This document shows, in pieces, positions 7,030 to 8,640 of a stretch of DNA of 8,640 nucleotides. Position 1 is the stretch's first letter. Each line of letters begins with the position of its first letter. The stretch lies in NCBI GenBank assembly GCA_012027055.1, contig VEPF01000146.1:1-8640 (forward strand). Direction: 5' to 3'. The DNA comes from Gemmatimonadota bacterium (GTDB lineage: Bacteria; Gemmatimonadota; Gemmatimonadetes; Longimicrobiales; RSA9). The notes below the pieces were generated by a model. That model saw only the letters and a list, made by a program, of their open reading frames with translations, had not been told where the DNA came from and did no database searches. A program made the translations under genes and the position numbers.

Positions 7030-8640
7030 ATGGATGAGCTGAGTCGCCGAGCATTCCTGGGCGTGGCCGGTGGCGGCCTCGCGCTTTCCCGCGTCGCGGG
7101 CGCGATGGGGATCCACACGCCGGCGGATGCGCTGCTGGATGCACCCGCGGAAAACGCCGCGTCCGAATTCGCGGTCGCCTTCCAGGCGGGCGCGCTCGTG
7201 AGCCTCGGCCGCGCCGGGGATGAGTACGCCACGAACTACATCCAGGCGGAGCGACGCCTGGGCGACGTCGTCCTGGCATGCCGCCCAACCGTCCGCGACC
7301 CGTGGCAGGCCTTCGATACCGCAGCCGCGGCCGTGCGCCCGGAGGTGCAGGAAACCGCCGGGAGCGCCACGCGGACATTCCTGCTCACAGCCGCCGCCGC
7401 GCCGCTGCTCGCGCTCACGGTCCGCTTCGACCTGGGCGACGCCACGCTGCGGTGGACCGTCGAGTTGGAGAACCGCTCGGGCCGCCCGCTCGAGATCGGC
7501 GACCTGGCGTTGCCGCTGCCGATGACCCGCAGCTTCACGCAGCCCGGTCAGCAGCGCCCCGGCACCGTGCTCAAGCACAGCCTCATCTCGGGCGATGGCT
7601 CGTTCCTCTTCTGGCTGCGCAGCAACAACGTCGGGCCGTACCTGCTGCTCACGCCCGACGCCGGCACGCACCTCGAGTACTGGGAGGCCGACCGCAGCTA
7701 CCGCGTCTTCGTGCACTCCCTCGCCGCCGGCGAGGCCGCCCGGGCCAAAGGCACGAAGTGGCGCCAGCCACACACGGGTGCGACGCTCGCGGCCTCCGGA
7801 CCGCAGTCGCGCCGCAGTTACAGCTTCACCTTCCGCTGGGCGAACGACTCGGAGGACGTGCGCCAGCAGCTGGTGAACGCCGGGCTCATTGACGTGCACG
7901 TGGTCCCCGGCATGACCGTGCCCTCGGACCTGGTCGCCCGCTTCGCGCTGCGCACCCGCCAGCCCATCCACGGCATCGACGCGGAGTTCCCGCGGGAGAC
8001 CCGGATCCGCGCGCTCCGCCGCACCGGCGACACGCACGTGTACGAGGTGCGCTTCGCGCGCCTGGGCGAGAACCGCCTCACCGTGCGCTTCGGCGAGGGA
8101 CAGCAGCTGCACCTCGAGTGGTTCGTCACCGAGCCGCTGGAGACGCTGATCGCCAAGCGCGCGGCCTTCATCGCGTCGAAACAGGTCCGCGACACCAGCA
8201 AGTGGTACGACGGCCTGCTCGCGGAGTGGGCCAACGACACGGGCGTGCTGCTCTCGCCCGACAACTACGACCGCATCAAGGGCTGGCGCATCTACGAGGT
8301 CACGTGCGACGACCCCGGCCTCGCCAAGCCGGCGTTCCTCGCCTCCAAGCTTGCCGAGTACCCGACCCAGGAAGAGGTGAACGCGCTCGATTATTACATC
8401 GAGCACTTCGTCTGGGGCGGCCTCCAGCGCAAGGCGGACGAGGCGTTCGCGTACGGCATCTACGGCATTCCCGACTGGAAGACCAACCGCGCGAGCCAGG
8501 ACCCGGGCCGGAGCGGCCGCCTGCACCTGTGGCGGATCTACGATTACCCGCACATCGCGCTCATGTACTTCGGCATGTACCGCGTCGCCCGGTATCACCC
8601 CGAAATCCAAACGACGCTCTCCGCCGACGATTACCTGCGC
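7030..8640 (+). CDS. Tat-exported glycosidase-like protein (DUF5695-like), 3' partial, at least 537 aa
   Basis: The frame is open from ATG 7030 to the end of the window with no stop, so the C-terminus is missing. Residues 5-10 read SRRAFL, a twin-arginine signal, followed by the weakly hydrophobic stretch GVAGGGLALSRVAGA, so the protein is probably exported folded through Tat. Residues about 45-380 are rich in beta-strand patterns (for example LRWTVELENRSGRPLEIGDLAL in overlapping phase), fitting a large N-terminal beta-sandwich. From about 390 the sequence becomes helical, with KGWRIYEVTCDDPG at 417-430 and then a stretch rich in D, E, W and Y (LDYYIEHFVWGG). This layout, beta-sandwich followed by an (alpha/alpha) barrel, and the sequence itself resemble DUF5695 and six-hairpin glycosidase-like proteins; the family name is from memory. 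Catalytic residues cannot be assigned; E423, D427 and D428 are acidic residues worth testing. No Shine-Dalgarno is evident. A GTG at 6967 is in frame and would add 21 residues, but it would bury the Tat motif, so 7030 is preferred. The gap of 65 bases from the propeller gene shows no terminator, so it probably belongs to the same transcript. Confidence 0.8.
   Translation, partial: MDELSRRAFLGVAGGGLALSRVAGAMGIHTPADALLDAPAENAASEFAVAFQAGALVSLGRAGDEYATNYIQAERRLGDVVLACRPTVRDPWQAFDTAAAAVRPEVQETAGSATRTFLLTAAAAPLLALTVRFDLGDATLRWTVELENRSGRPLEIGDLALPLPMTRSFTQPGQQRPGTVLKHSLISGDGSFLFWLRSNNVGPYLLLTPDAGTHLEYWEADRSYRVFVHSLAAGEAARAKGTKWRQPHTGATLAASGPQSRRSYSFTFRWANDSEDVRQQLVNAGLIDVHVVPGMTVPSDLVARFALRTRQPIHGIDAEFPRETRIRALRRTGDTHVYEVRFARLGENRLTVRFGEGQQLHLEWFVTEPLETLIAKRAAFIASKQVRDTSKWYDGLLAEWANDTGVLLSPDNYDRIKGWRIYEVTCDDPGLAKPAFLASKLAEYPTQEEVNALDYYIEHFVWGGLQRKADEAFAYGIYGIPDWKTNRASQDPGRSGRLHLWRIYDYPHIALMYFGMYRVARYHPEIQTTLSADDYLR

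Noticed and set aside
5690..7378. Minus-strand open frame of 562 codons spanning the propeller gene and the start of the next gene
   Set aside because: R/G/P/H-rich composition without motifs; it crosses two well-supported plus-strand genes and their gap.
6961..8610. Minus-strand open frame of 549 codons opposite the Tat-exported protein
   Set aside because: Antisense composition (V, A, R, E, G rich) with no motif; the plus-strand frame has a Tat signal and family-like sequence.

Overview
The window is very GC-rich and densely coding: four large genes fill almost all of it, with long open shadow frames opposite each of them. Taxonomy cannot be read directly. High GC, a GDGPGEY-type six-bladed beta-propeller lipoprotein-like/secreted family protein, a Sec-exported and a Tat-exported glycosidase-like protein, and a DTP-type sodium:solute symporter together suggest a heterotrophic bacterium such as a Gemmatimonadota (or possibly an Acidobacteriota-like) lineage. 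This is an inference from family content, not a demonstrated placement.

Layout. On the minus strand, 39-1943 encodes a sodium:solute symporter (SSS family). It is separated by an 87-base divergent intergenic region (1944-2030) from a plus-strand cluster. That cluster contains a large exported family GH38 alpha-mannosidase (2031-5864), a secreted six-bladed beta-propeller protein (5861-6964) whose start codon overlaps the mannosidase stop in an ATGA arrangement with a full-length Shine-Dalgarno sequence, and, after a 65-base gap, a Tat-exported protein resembling DUF5695 / (alpha/alpha)-barrel glycosidase-like proteins (7030 to the window end, 3' partial). The intergenic region holds a TACAAT -10-like hexamer for the symporter and four copies of a CGGTCC hexamer, one inverted, which are candidate operator sites.

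How the genes may work together. The simplest reading is a small carbohydrate-utilisation locus. The mannosidase would release mannose (or related alpha-linked sugars) outside the cytoplasm, the second, Tat-exported protein would act on the same or a linked glycan, the propeller protein would have a structural or binding role, and the divergent symporter would carry a released product across the inner membrane. No SusC/SusD-type or ABC uptake genes, regulators, RNA genes, mobile elements or CRISPR arrays are visible here. I see no clear evidence of an entirely new system. The most unusual points are the enlarged N-terminal half of the mannosidase, the GH38-propeller translational coupling, the Tat glycosidase-like protein of unknown specificity, and the hexamer array in the divergent promoter region.
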